A stretch of 64,000 nucleotides of DNA, from the NCBI GenBank assembly GCA_963277665.1, contig OY728159.1, positions 1,018,057,343 through 1,018,121,342 on the forward strand. Reading direction: 5' to 3'. Below, piece after piece: positions 22,659 to 33,408 of this stretch. Positions within the stretch are counted from its first letter, which is position 1. Each line of letters opens with the position of its first letter. The stretch is from Viscum album (taxonomy: Eukaryota > Streptophyta > Magnoliopsida > Santalales > Viscaceae). The position numbers were made by a program, and so were the translations under genes. The notes under the pieces were generated by a model, which saw only the letters and a program-made list of their open reading frames with translations, searched no databases and was not told where the DNA came from.

Positions 22659-23180
22659 TCAGGGGTGAAAAAACTTTATTAAAGATTGATATCAGGTCCG
22701 GGTATCACCAACTAAAGGTGATGGAGGATGAAATTTCGAGGATGATTTTATATACACTAAATTTACATTACAAGTTTTTATTCCATTCGTGTTAACAATA
22801 ATTCAAGATGTATTTATTATTCTTATGCATTTAGTGATCCATGAGTATTTTGATAAATTTGTGGTTGTGTTTACCAATGATATTCTAATTATCACTATAA
22901 CCTATGAATATCTCGAGAATAACCAATGGATTGTTTTCCATATATTAAAGAAAATTATTTTTTATGAAAAATTCATTAAATGTAAATTTTATTTCTAGTA
23001 TATTTCATGCCTTGATCATATCATTTCTAAGGAAGGGAAAGTTGTTGATCTTGCTAACACCAAACTGGTGGAAGAATAGAAAATTCCCACAAATGTCACT
23101 ATGATTCAGAGATTTTGTAGTATTTGTGGGTTAATAAATATGTTTTTTGATAACTTTAGTAAGTTATCTAGCCTTATTAA
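22659..23180 (+). pseudogene. pol: Reverse transcriptase of element A, C-terminal part
   Basis: It continues the RT split by H. TLLKIDIRSGYHQLKV matches the 'F-S-K-I-D-L-R-S-G-Y-H-Q-L' block. YFDKFVVVFTNDILII (22849-22900) is the catalytic-loop region, where the usual FIDD reads FTND, so the first catalytic Asp is lost. FYEKFIKCKFYF and the following ISKEGKVVD match 'L-Y-A-K-F-x-K-C-E-F' and 'V-S-x-x-G-I-x-V-D'. Frames shift near 22745 and stops occur around 22998 and 23080. Confidence 0.85.
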
Positions 23181-23199
23181 TAATTTAACTCCAAAAGGA

Positions 23200-23660
23200 G
23201 TCAAATTCATCATGATAGAGGGATGTGATGATTTCATTCTATAATTGAAATGGGAAATATTTAATATTGTAGTGTTATTATTTCCAATAATAAATGATAA
23301 ATCTGATATTTATAATAACAATTAGTTGAAGGGACATTATTTTTTTATGATATAGAATGATCAGGTTATTGTGTATGCATCTAATCAATAGAAAACCCAT
23401 GATAAAAATTATTCTAAACATTAACTTGGGATAAAAATAGTATTTTTTTCTTTAAAAATATGTATGAATCATTTATATAGGGAGAAATGAAAAATATAAA
23501 CTTATATTAAATCTTTAAATTATATATTTTTGTAATAATATTTAACATGGGGAAAGGAGGATGTATAAAACTAATTAAGGGGTATGATTTCACAATTCAC
23601 TGTCAAAGTGTTAATGAAAATGAGGTAGTTGATGCCTTATGTCCAAAAGTAAAAACATAT
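23200..23660 (+). pseudogene. pol: RNase H remnant of element A
   Basis: QVIVYASNQ-KTHDKNYSKH (23360-23425) and IVFFSLKICMNHLYREK (23435-23490) match the gypsy RNase H blocks 'V-I-A-Y-A-S-R-Q-L-K-x-H-E-K-N-Y-P-x-H' and 'V-V-F-A-L-K-I-W-R-H-Y-L-Y-G-E'. Near 23545-23650 a frame-shifted trace of the 'Y-x-x-G-K-A-N-x-V-A-D-A-L-S' end block is visible. The early catalytic Asp region is too degraded to read. RNase H would remove the RNA strand during cDNA synthesis. Confidence 0.7.
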
Positions 23661-23929
23661 ATAAATATGAAGCTAAAAAGCATGATACATCAGTTAATTA
23701 TTCACTGATTATTAGTTTGTAACTTTGTATGAATAATCTTATTCTATTTTGTATTAGGTGTTGATGAATTTATCACCACTAGAAATAATTATGGTTTCTT
23801 TTAAGGAAGATATTGGTTTGCATGAAAATTAGAATCCATCAAGACGGGTAAGACACCTCATTTTAATGTTGATAATTAAGGTGTTATTATATTTTGAACG
23901 AGGTTATGTTTTCCTTGGGATTCCAATTT

Positions 23930-24770
23930 TAAAAAATAATTTTTAATTAAAGCTCAGAGTTTGGAATTTTTTATTCATACGAGAAGTACTAAGATGTACA
24001 TAGACCATGGGGAAATTTTTTGGTGGGAAGGTATAATGAAAACTACTATAGATTTTATGATGAAATTATTAGATTATCAATAGGTTAAATCTAAGAGAAA
24101 ACAACCTTAGGGGATGATTCACCCATTTACAAAAACTGAATAGAAATGTTAAAATATATCAATGGATTTCATGTTGGGATTACCAAATACATATCAATAA
24201 AATAATGCGATTTTGGTTATTATTGATCATTTTACTAATATGTACATTTTTAAAAAATAATAGTTACTATGTCATTAGATTATCTTTTGATAATTTATCT
24301 AAATGATATATTCAAGTTATATGGATTTACCCTTTATATTTTATTTCATTTTGATCATATGTTTCCCTTAATATTTTTGGAAGGGACTTCAAAAGTATTT
24401 AGGAACAGAATTGAAATTCATTATATATTTTTATCCATAATTTGACGGATAGTCAGAATGAACAATTTGTGAATTGAAATATATTCTTTGGGATTCCACA
24501 TTGGATTATTAGGGATTTTGGGATCAATATATTATATTATTTTAATTTTCATATAATAACAATTTTAATTCTTGTATACATATGATACCTTTTGAGGTAG
24601 TATATTGAAAATGGTGTTGGGCTCCTAAATATTGGGATGAATTCATTAAGAAAAAATTTCCGGGACAATAATAGTTTGATGATATGATTGAGAGGTAAAA
24701 TATTTTTTATCCACACATGAGGATTTCTATGTATAGGCATAGGGGTTTTGGATATCCTTGGAGGAAATAT
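23930..24770 (+). pseudogene. pol: Integrase remnant of element A
   Basis: Blocks in order: EFFIHTRSTKMY (zinc-domain region), WWEGIMKTTIDFM, LLDYQ-VKSKRKQP, then ISMDFMLGLPNTYQ with the first catalytic Asp kept (about 24155-24200). These are followed by ILVIIDHFTN, a frame-shifted FWKSLQ/LGT-like stretch near 24390, FIHNLTDSQNEQFVN (matching 'F-H-P-Q-T-D-G-Q-S-E-R') and SYNNNFNSCIHMIPFEVVY near 24555-24605. Stops and frameshifts prevent function. Confidence 0.8.
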
Positions 24771-24939
24771 CACTTATTTGATGTAAGTGATCATGTTTTC
24801 CTTACATTTTCTCTATGGAAAAGTGTCAAGTGTTTTCTATGAAATTGAAATTTAATTCCAGTGTGTATTGATTCATATGAAATTAAATATAATTTTATAA
24901 AATTTAATATAGAGTATATTTAGCACAAATTTTATATCT

Positions 24940-25215
24940 AGTACACAATGTATTCCATATTTCATCACTAAGAAATTATATACATAATCCATATCATTTT
25001 TTGTGCACTGAAATGTTACAATTAAAGGAGAATATATCTTATAAAGAAAATATTATTTAGATTATGATCATAGAGAGCATGTAATTTTAAATAGTGTTAT
25101 TAAATAAGTAATAGTATTAAGGATGAATTAAATGATCGAGGAAGAAAAATGGACATTATAAAATTGTTTGAGAGAAAAATATATGCACTTTATAAAGGAA
25201 TGAGTAAAATTTCAA
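24940..25215 (+). pseudogene. pol: Integrase C-terminus and chromodomain trace of element A
   Basis: HNVFHISSLRNYIHNPYHF (from about 24942) matches the conserved 'H-N-V-F-H-V-S-M-L-R-K-Y' block after the integrase core, and LQLKENISYKEK follows. Further on, IEEEKWTL...LREKYMHF (about 25133-25185) corresponds to the chromodomain 'E-E-A-T-W-E-x-E-x-x-M-R-x-K-Y-P-x-L-F' end. In chromoviruses this domain steers insertion toward marked chromatin. Several stops interrupt it. Confidence 0.65.
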
Positions 25216-25230
25216 GGAATACAATAATAT

Positions 25231-25241
25231 GTGAGGAGGAC
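25231..25241 (+). other. Polypurine tract of element A
   Basis: GTGAGGAGGAC lies immediately before the second LTR (TGTGGAATCCC), downstream of the chromodomain trace, in the correct orientation. It is mainly purine and stands out against the surrounding AT-rich DNA. Confidence 0.6.
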
Positions 25242-28200
25242 TGTGGAATCCCATGTAATGATAAAAATAAATCAACATTTTGATTTATATATATTCTTTT
25301 TATATATTCATATTAATTATATTTTTATAAATAATTTTATAAAAGTTTTCAATCACAAAAGGAATGGGTTTATTTAACTGAATTATTATTTAATGAAATA
25401 TAATGTTTCTTTAAAAATATATATTTTTTTATTTAAAAAATTTATTTTAAAAAAATTACTCCCTTTTTAAATCAAAATTTATAATATAACTTTAGGGAAA
25501 TTTTTTTGTATATTTTTGAAAAGATTTATTTTTGAGTCAATAGTGAAAAAATGTATTTTGAAAACCTGTCATTTATATTGGTTAAATATAGTAATTTTAA
25601 ATTTACATTATAATATTGGTTTAGTTTCAAATTAATATAATATATTTTTTATTATCAATAATCTATATAATTATATAAGAATCAATATTTTATTTGAATT
25701 TGGTGTATGTTCATTTTTTTACAAAAAAATCAATTATCTAAATACTAATTTTCATTTTGTTTTGAACACTTATATTAAAATTACTTCCATTAAATTATAT
25801 AAATATAATATTAAAAATTATGTTAAATATTTATAATTGTGAGGTAAAAATTTATTAATAATTTTAATTTCAATTTTGGGCATTATGAATATAACCATGG
25901 TAAAACTGTGTCGCCATGATAAAGGGAAAATATGGTTAATTAAGGTAAAAAATAAGTGAGAAGGCCACAAAATATTATTTTAATTCTTATTTTATGATTC
26001 TATTTATACCCATATCACCATATCTTGGAAATTGGATAGTTTTATATCCACTTTACCACGATTAAAACATTCTAATATTTAAATTATTAGAAAAATCTCA
26101 AGTGGAACTATCTTCTCACTTATAAAAGGGTACCTCCTCTACTCCTTCACTCACTCATTTTGAGCACTATATTTCATAAAAGACCTACTAAAACCTCTAA
26201 AACCCCCCATGTACTAGATTCCCTTTTTTCCTCAAAATACCAGTCTTATAAGGATTACGGTGTAAGAAAAAGTGAGATATTAGAGAAGAAGGTATAAGTC
26301 CAAACCAAACTATTTCACGTTTATTTGTTCTTATAAATCCATAAAATATTTGTAATACATGATAAAATAATAAAATAATTGTATTCAAAATACATTAATG
26401 TTATTATGATTATGGTACAAACCATTTTCTACTTCATTTACATATTATGAGAATTATAAACATTACTCCTGCAGATGTGAGGACCACCACCACCATGATG
26501 TGATGCATTTCATTTTTTCATTATCAGATCATATGGAAGGTTATTATAATGGAAAATTTTATTATATGGGGGTATTTATGAAAAAATTATGTTTGTATAA
26601 TGATAATATATTATTACCTTCTTATTCTTTTATCTCCTAGAAATTGATGACACCGATCAGGCGTACGTGTGAAATACCACCCCCACAAAGTGGTGTGATT
26701 CATTTTTCATTTTTACCATTTATGGTTTGTAAAAAAGAAATAAATAATGAATATATAATACATTTAACTAATTTATTATTTTATAAAAGTAAAATATTAT
26801 CATGTTTTTTTTCTTTTCAACCCTTTATGAAAAATGAAAGTGTAGTTCATGCATACACATGGACAACCGTCTCCACGAAACGATGTGGTTCATTTTTCAT
26901 GTCCAACTTACATGGTTGCCCTTTTAAGTGTGTATAATGAATAATTAAAAAAAATATAACGTGTTTAAAATGTTGGAGATAATGGTACCATAACCCCTTT
27001 TACCACTATCAATACATTGATGTGTTTTTTTATTATAAATTGAATGCACCACAAAACATTCAACCTGAACCTACCATTTTTAATAAAAAAATAATACATG
27101 GTAATAAATGAAATATAATGAATATTAATAATGAAATAAACATAAATTTTTTTATGAAGTGAGTAAATAAATCATATAATATTTTATTCTGGACATAGAG
27201 AATGTATGGAGCTCTGTTAAACTTAGGGTGAAGGATCATTCAATAAAACATTATTGTAAATGTTATAAACAATTTTTCTTGAATGTCTATGTAAATTGAA
27301 ATATTTACAAAACATATACATATTTAATCCTAAATGGTTGATAATGTTCATTATTTTCAAATATTTTACTTTCCATATAGTGATTTAAAAGGGATTTATT
27401 TAATGTTTTCTATATGGGGTAATATCGATTACTATTTTTTTCATAAAAGTGTTTTTTATTTTATTAAAATAAATGACATAACTAAATTTTCCTATTATCC
27501 TAATTGCTAATATTTATCAATATTAATATAAAATATAATTTTTTTTAATTAAATTATTTCTCTCAACAATCAATGGATTTTTATTTTTAATTTTATCTAA
27601 GAGAGAAGAAACACTTTATCATCTTTTTGAGGTAACATAATGCTGTATTTATTATGAGCTTGAATTACAATTATAATCGGTTGTAAGATTAATGTCTATT
27701 ATACATGTGTATTATTCATGTTCTTTTTCTTGTAATTTTTATATTAATGACATCTGATATATATATATTTATAAAGATGGTTTTTTACTCATATAAAACT
27801 CTAATTCATTAAGTAAAGTGGTCGAGTTCACCGATGATATATTAACCCTATGATATATGGGAATTGTCTCATTATCTGATAACATTATAAGGGTTCTTAT
27901 AAGGTTTAATGTAAGTGTAATTTCCCATGGTACCTAGATGATATTTTTCACAATGGTTTAAAGGAAATATTTTTATTTTAAAAGGTAAACAATTGGCCTT
28001 ATGTTTTTATGAAAATAATTATATTTTTTTATAAAGGTGAAAGGATTGTTTTTTAAAAATAAAATCCATATTTTTTATGATTTTCACGAAACCCCTATAT
28101 TATGAGTCCTTATTTATGATTTATTGTGAATTTTAAATGAAATATATTACTAAATATGGTTATTTTCACTGAAAAGTATGAAAATATTTTATGTCAAATT

Positions 28201-28560
28201 TGCATTGTAGAAAAGGAAATCCTTCTAGTGGATTTTCCAAGTTTAGAAGTGGCCTAAAAATTTTATTCTCTTTTATATTCATTAATTTTTTTATCACCCC
28301 ATGTTTTCAAATGAGTTTTCACAAGGATTAAGGATGAGTGTAAAATTTAATAAATGAAGAGTTATAGATAATGGAGTTACCTTGGACGAATAAAATAAGG
28401 ATTTATAAATACATTTTTTTGGAAAAAATGGATTTAGTTCAAAAATAACCACATTGTAATGTAACGTTTTTCCTAAATATATAAATAACTAAAAAATAGA
28501 TCATTGAAATTTAATAAAGTGAAAACCTTGTGATTAATTATGTAATTATGCATTATTAAA
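25242..28560 (+). repeat. 3' LTR of element A
   Basis: It pairs with 8522-12542 over its whole length by ordered blocks (listed under the 5' LTR) and lacks the GC-rich insert. The similarity is patchy, showing an old insertion. The left edge is sharp, set by the PPT. The right edge was taken from the position matching the 5' LTR end before its PBS and could be off by tens of bases; a GGTGTTACA at 28568-28576 may belong to this LTR or to the neighbouring element. Confidence 0.6.
26121..26128 (+). promoter_or_regulatory. TATA box of element A 3' LTR
   Basis: TATAAAAG in the context TCTCACT-TATAAAAGGG-TACC matches the box at 9392 in context as well as in position. In this LTR it would drive outward transcription toward 28 kb and beyond if it were active. 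Confidence 0.55.
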
Positions 28561-28576
28561 GGTATATGGTGTTACA

Positions 28577-29218
28577 TTCTACGGAACAAAAATATATTAT
28601 ATCATTATAATACTAAATATTACATAATAATAAAAATACATTGGGGTATCTAAAGGTAATAGTTATTCATGATATATCTTATAAGATATATAATTGTTTT
28701 TATCTTATTCAAAACTAAGTAACATATATTTTCAGTCATAATAGTCACATAGAAAAATTCTCAACTATTAAATCCAAATATTCTTCTATTGCTATGTCTA
28801 AGGAGTTTCTAAAGACGTACCTTCCATTGATTAATTTTCAATATCCTATTTCCAAAAATATATGAAAACAAAAATGATTATAATAATATTCAATAGAATA
28901 AATGTAAATGATCCTAAAAATTTTAAATATCAATCCTAAGATATAATCTCTACTGACGCCTCCATTTAATCCAATGATACATTCATTACAACTATTTGCA
29001 ATTGGAACATCCATAAACTCTATTGGTTCAACCTAGTAGAAATTATGTCTTGTTCTCTAATACATATTCTCCTAAATAATTAAATAAATATGAAAATAAA
29101 TCATTTTTAATGGATTATAAAGAGAAAGTGATTAACCAAATAATATCCTCTATGAGTGTCTAGAAAATTGTGCATTATTAGGCCCACTCATCATGTAAAA
29201 AATGGAAGAATGAGTTAA
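28577..29218 (-). mobile_element. Leader remnant of gypsy element D, left part
   Basis: It shares ordered blocks with 37338-37970. Examples are GGTATCTAAAGGTAAT (28645, 37418), GATTAACCAAATAATATCC (29131, 37901) and TTATAGGCCCACTCATC or TTATTAGGCCCACTCATC (29175, 37937). The block AGGCCCACT.CAT also occurs in the leader of element B near 52727. The relation to B implies a minus-strand element leader. No coding domain is seen. Element G interrupts it at 29219. Confidence 0.5.
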
Positions 29219-31183
29219 TGTAACATACCTCCCCTCCTAATTAGCTTGAGAAGAGTCGAGACACTATAGGACTTAGGTGACATACCCTAGAAACCAATGG
29301 GTTGCAATAAATTCCAAGGGATTTATAAAATGATGGTGAATGACTTTCCCTTTAACAAAAAGTGAACAAAAAAAGATTACAATATCCAATATCCACTATT
29401 TGATTCATGATAAAATACAATAGAACCTAGTTAATACAAAATTACAATTACACCATACTAAATCCATAAACCATATCATAGTAAAAAGTGGAAACTAAAC
29501 CAACAAAACTAAAATACACCAAAATACATAACTCCACAACTCCAAACATAATACACGATTTAACTCTATAATCCATTCCCAATGTATCATCAAGGTCTAC
29601 TAAAAAAATATGATACAATTAATTTACCTATGGCCTAATAAAACATATCTACAAACTCACCAAATTTACAAAGAAAGTGGTTAGAATAAAACATAGTACG
29701 TTTTCCAGAAATTACTTCCCAACACACACCACTATGATAGAACATGTTATAAAATTATATAATATAATTTATATAAAATTATTTAAAAAATTTCATCACA
29801 AAACCAAGAAATTTATAAGAAAAAATTTTTTCCAAACCAAATCAATTTTCCATGAAAAACAACAAAAAAACCCCTTCAAAACCATTTCTCAAAACCATTT
29901 GAAATAACTCCTCCAACACACACATCCACAATTTCATGCCTATGTGATAGTTCCATACACATGAGTGGTCTCTCTTCAATCTACCAAGTCATCACATGGT
30001 AATTAAATACTAAGTACCCCAATGGCATACGCCCCTTCCACGAGGTCACATCAATGAAAACATGCGAACATCAACAGTTTATGCCAAATCATAGTACAAA
30101 CCATCCATTTAAATTTATTTAAATATAAAAAATCCATTTTATTGAAAATGTTTCTATAAAACCATTTACAAGAATAAAAAATAAAGTCAAATTTTAAAAT
30201 CATGAAATAATTCAATTTGTACAACTAATGATTTTCCCCAATTTCACAAACTGACATTAAAGATGCCTTAAACCAAGATTTTCACAATAGTCTTACAATT
30301 TAAATCACATGATTCAATTATATTCTTAATGTTCTAATAATACATTTCACATGTGAATCCACATACCTCATAAACTTATGTAAAAACAAATAATGAAACA
30401 ATGTTTTCAACAAATCGGGCTGAAGCTCCCAAAAGACACCTTAGATCTTGTTCCATATCACCTAAACAATCATATAATGACATCATTAGCATTAATATAT
30501 ACATATATACATATATATATATATATCCCCAAATTATTTTATATATTAATTAAAGATAGTGAAGAAGATGAATTATAATGAAAACAACCATGAATTGGAA
30601 CTTAACAAGGAATCTAGCCCTTTAACATAGAAATAATCACCAACTGATTTCACCTAGATCTAGAGGAAGGGTTTCTACATCCTTTAGGTGAAGTGGATGT
30701 TATATTATGGTAGGATAAAGTGAAAATAGGTTAAGGGGGAAAATGAGTTAGATCTAAAAAATATTTATCCGAATGTTTACACTACAATGTATAGGTGCAC
30801 AGTTAAGAAAGTCATGTATAAAACATGCACCATTTTCTACCTCCAAACACACCTATCATGATTGGATCACATTGTTAGAATTTTTGTCCACTTAACATGC
30901 TTATCCCCTTTTTCTCACTTTATATGGTTTCACCTGGGTGGTCACACTATTGAACCAAACCATACACCAACTGTGGGCCTTCCCAATGACTCATCTTCTC
31001 CATTTCACAATTTCATAGAGGTGTTTCACGATTTCTCCTAACCCTGATTAAATCACAAACCTCTAAAAAATCCACAAAACATTTCAAAACACTTCCTATC
31101 CATCCCAAAAATAATACAACAACTTAATATACTTATTATACATCAATTAATTATTAATTTCCTAAAACTAGTGGTGAAATGTT
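29219..31183 (-). repeat. G copy 1: LTR-like unit of about 1.96 kb
   Basis: It starts TGTAACATACCTCCCC and pairs with the directly following copy by ordered blocks. These include: ACATACC(T/C)...CTAATTAG near the start; TGACATACCC (29279, 31246); the 'gattctagaggaagggtttctac'-like block (30655, 32613); ACCTGGGTGGTCACAC with ACCTAGGTGGCCACAC (30932, 32890); and a matching 'ttcccaa' end region (31100, 33061). Flanks are element D sequence on the left and copy 2 on the right. It has no coding domain. Orientation is inferred from the TGTAGGACCC start when read on the minus strand. Confidence 0.65.
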
Positions 31184-33141
31184 TTTTAACATCCTTCCCG
31201 TCATCATTAGATTGGAAATAGGTGGTGAAATTATCAGCCCTTTATGACATACCCAAGACACCAAAGGGTGTTAATAAATGCAAAGTAATTAATAAATAGT
31301 TATGGGATGATTTTTTCAATTAAGATGAATCTAGTAATCCAAGAATAAAATATCTCACAACCACTATATGATGGATGAGAACAATGTAATACAACCCAGA
31401 TAATAATAAAAGATAACAATACCAAACTAAAACCATACACCATATGAATGTAAAAAAGAAGGAAAATATAAAAAAAACTCAAATACAATCAAAAAGTAAC
31501 TTTTATATCTCTAAACATGACATAAGGTATCAAGAACCATTCCTAAATAAATTAGATACCTTGAACATAACTATTTATTGATAAACAATATCTTTAAAAG
31601 AACCAAAGTATTCATGTAGGGGGTGAGTATAAAACTCGTTATATGTTCCTAAAATGACATCCCTACACACACCAATAGGATAGAAAATGTTAAAAAATTA
31701 TATAAACAATTTATCTAAAATAATTTAAAACAATTTATCTTAAAAACATGCTATTTTATGGAAAAATTGTTTTCCCAAACAGAACCATTTTTCCAATTAA
31801 AGGAAATAAAAAAATATTTTAAAATTATTTCTCAAATCCATTTTCCATATCCCATTTATTCCTCAAATCCACACATCTACACATCCATGCCTAGGTGAAA
31901 ATTCAATACTCATTGTCAATTTCTCATCGATTTACCAATTCATCATAATGTTACCATATAACCATATTCCCATATAGGGCACTCCCCTTCCGTAGTGTCA
32001 AATCCATGGAAATGAACACACACCAAACGTTTATGACAAATCCCATGACAAAAAACCATTTAAATCATTTTTAATAGAATATCACTTTTTTACAACATTT
32101 TTATCAGAAAATTTTCAAGAATCACATAAAATCATATTTTAAAATCATCATTTTAAAATCATGAAGAAATCACTTTTCACAACAACAAATTTTCCAAAAA
32201 AATCACAAACCATTACTAAATAAGGTTTACACTAAGATTTATAGAAACATTTCACACATAAAATCATAAAATTAAATAGATTTAAAATCAATCTATAATG
32301 TTATAATAAAAGGATTTGTGATTTAATCCGCCTACCTCAAAATAACAAAAGAAATCAAATAATTGCTCAAATTCTTCAACAAATAGGGTTAAAAAATCTA
32401 AAAACCCAGCTTAGGTCTTGTTCCATGTCACCCAAATAGTCATATATCAACATTATTGGAATAAACAACACATATATATCCATATAATATTAAATATATG
32501 GATATAATATAGAGAAGAAGATTAAATATAAAGGAAAAAGTAAGAACAAGCACTTACCCATGAATATTAGCCTCCAACACACAAAGAATCACAAAAAAAA
32601 TTAGCCCAGATCAAGAGAAAGGGTCTTCAAAACCATTGGGAGGATTAGTAATCATGTTAGGGTAAGATTAAGTTAAAAATGATGGTTTATGGGATAAATA
32701 ATGTTAGGACCAAAAAATCTGGATTGAAATTTTTTATATTCTATGGTTTAAGCACATGCTTTGGAAACTCATGTGCAAACCATAAACAATCTAATGCATC
32801 TAAACACACCTCTAATTGTTTGATCACACAGTTATTCCAATAGTGCGCCAACTATGCTCATCCCCTTTATTCCACATTTCATGGTTTCACCTAGGTGGCC
32901 ACACAATTTGGACAAACCATTTTCCAATTGTGGACCTACCCAGTGAATGATGTTATCCTTTAAACGGTTTAGTAGAGGTGTTTCATGGTTTTTACTAATT
33001 ATGACCCAACCATCCACCTCCAGAAAATCTACCAACATCATGTCAAAACTCTTTGAAACCTTCCCAAACATATCCCAATAACATTATATACTAAAAAATA
33101 CATAAATAAATGGTTGATTTCCTTGATATGGGGGTCCTACA
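31184..33141 (-). repeat. G copy 2: LTR-like unit, head to tail with copy 1
   Basis: It begins TGTTTTTTAACATCCTTCCC (compare TGTAACATACCTCCCC at 29219) and ends GGGGGTCCTACA. It directly abuts copy 1 with no internal region, PBS or PPT between them. Beyond 33141 the element D sequence resumes where 29218 left off, judged against the uninterrupted relative near 37970-38010. The two copies are therefore one insertion event or a local duplication inside D. Confidence 0.6.
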
Positions 33142-33395
33142 ATCAGTACTCACCAATAATTTTTCAAGGTGATTACTCTTAGGTGAATTTGTTTCAAAAC
33201 CACATCTATCTTCCAGTATCTAAATATGGATTTAATTAATATTATAACCACATGATTTATACTTTACCAAAATATCCGGATTTCATTCTATATATAGACC
33301 TATTGTTTACACGTTCTTCGATAGATTTCATTAATTTTAGCTCAACATAATTCTCAAAAAATAAATAACTATTCCCAAAAAATAACTCAATCCTA
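33142..33395 (-). mobile_element. Leader remnant of element D, right part
   Basis: Contains GTGATTACTCTTAGGTGAATTTGTTTCAAAACCACATCTA (about 33170-33209; written here only as the start of a shared block). Its close relatives are at about 38013 and, more diverged, about 52785 in the leader of element B. It ends at a primer binding site, as a minus-strand element leader should. No open coding region is seen. Confidence 0.5.
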
Positions 33396-33406
33396 CTTTG
33401 ATACCA
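33396..33406 (-). other. Primer binding site of element D
   Basis: The minus strand reads TGGTATCAAAG, one base off the standard TGGTATCAGAG and identical over these bases to the PBS of element B (52985-52996). It marks the boundary between the leader on the left and the 5' LTR on the right. Confidence 0.6.
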
Positions 33407-33408
33407 AA

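Larger units (their letters stand above)
8522..28560 (+). mobile_element. Old chromovirus (Ty3/gypsy) LTR retrotransposon A, split by nested insertions
   Basis: This plus-strand element has two LTRs (8522 to about 12542, and 25242 to about 28560), a decayed PBS, gag, protease, RT, RNase H, integrase, a C-terminal chromodomain trace and a polypurine tract before the second LTR. Integrase after RNase H together with a chromodomain places it among plant chromoviruses; a Tekay/Del-like clade is an inference. Element H (14580-22658) interrupts RT, and a GC-rich insert lies in the first LTR. Every domain carries stops or frameshifts. Target-site duplication was not recoverable, and the outer right edge is uncertain by a few tens of bases. 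Confidence 0.75.

Noticed and set aside
28568..28576. GGTGTTACA as the definite end of element A
   Set aside because: It could equally be the edge of element D, because the relative at 37328 (GGGGTTGTATTC) stands before the same leader. The PBS-like site of A points to a slightly earlier end.
8517..28581. Target-site duplication for element A
   Set aside because: The left flank is an A run and the right edge is uncertain; no convincing match.
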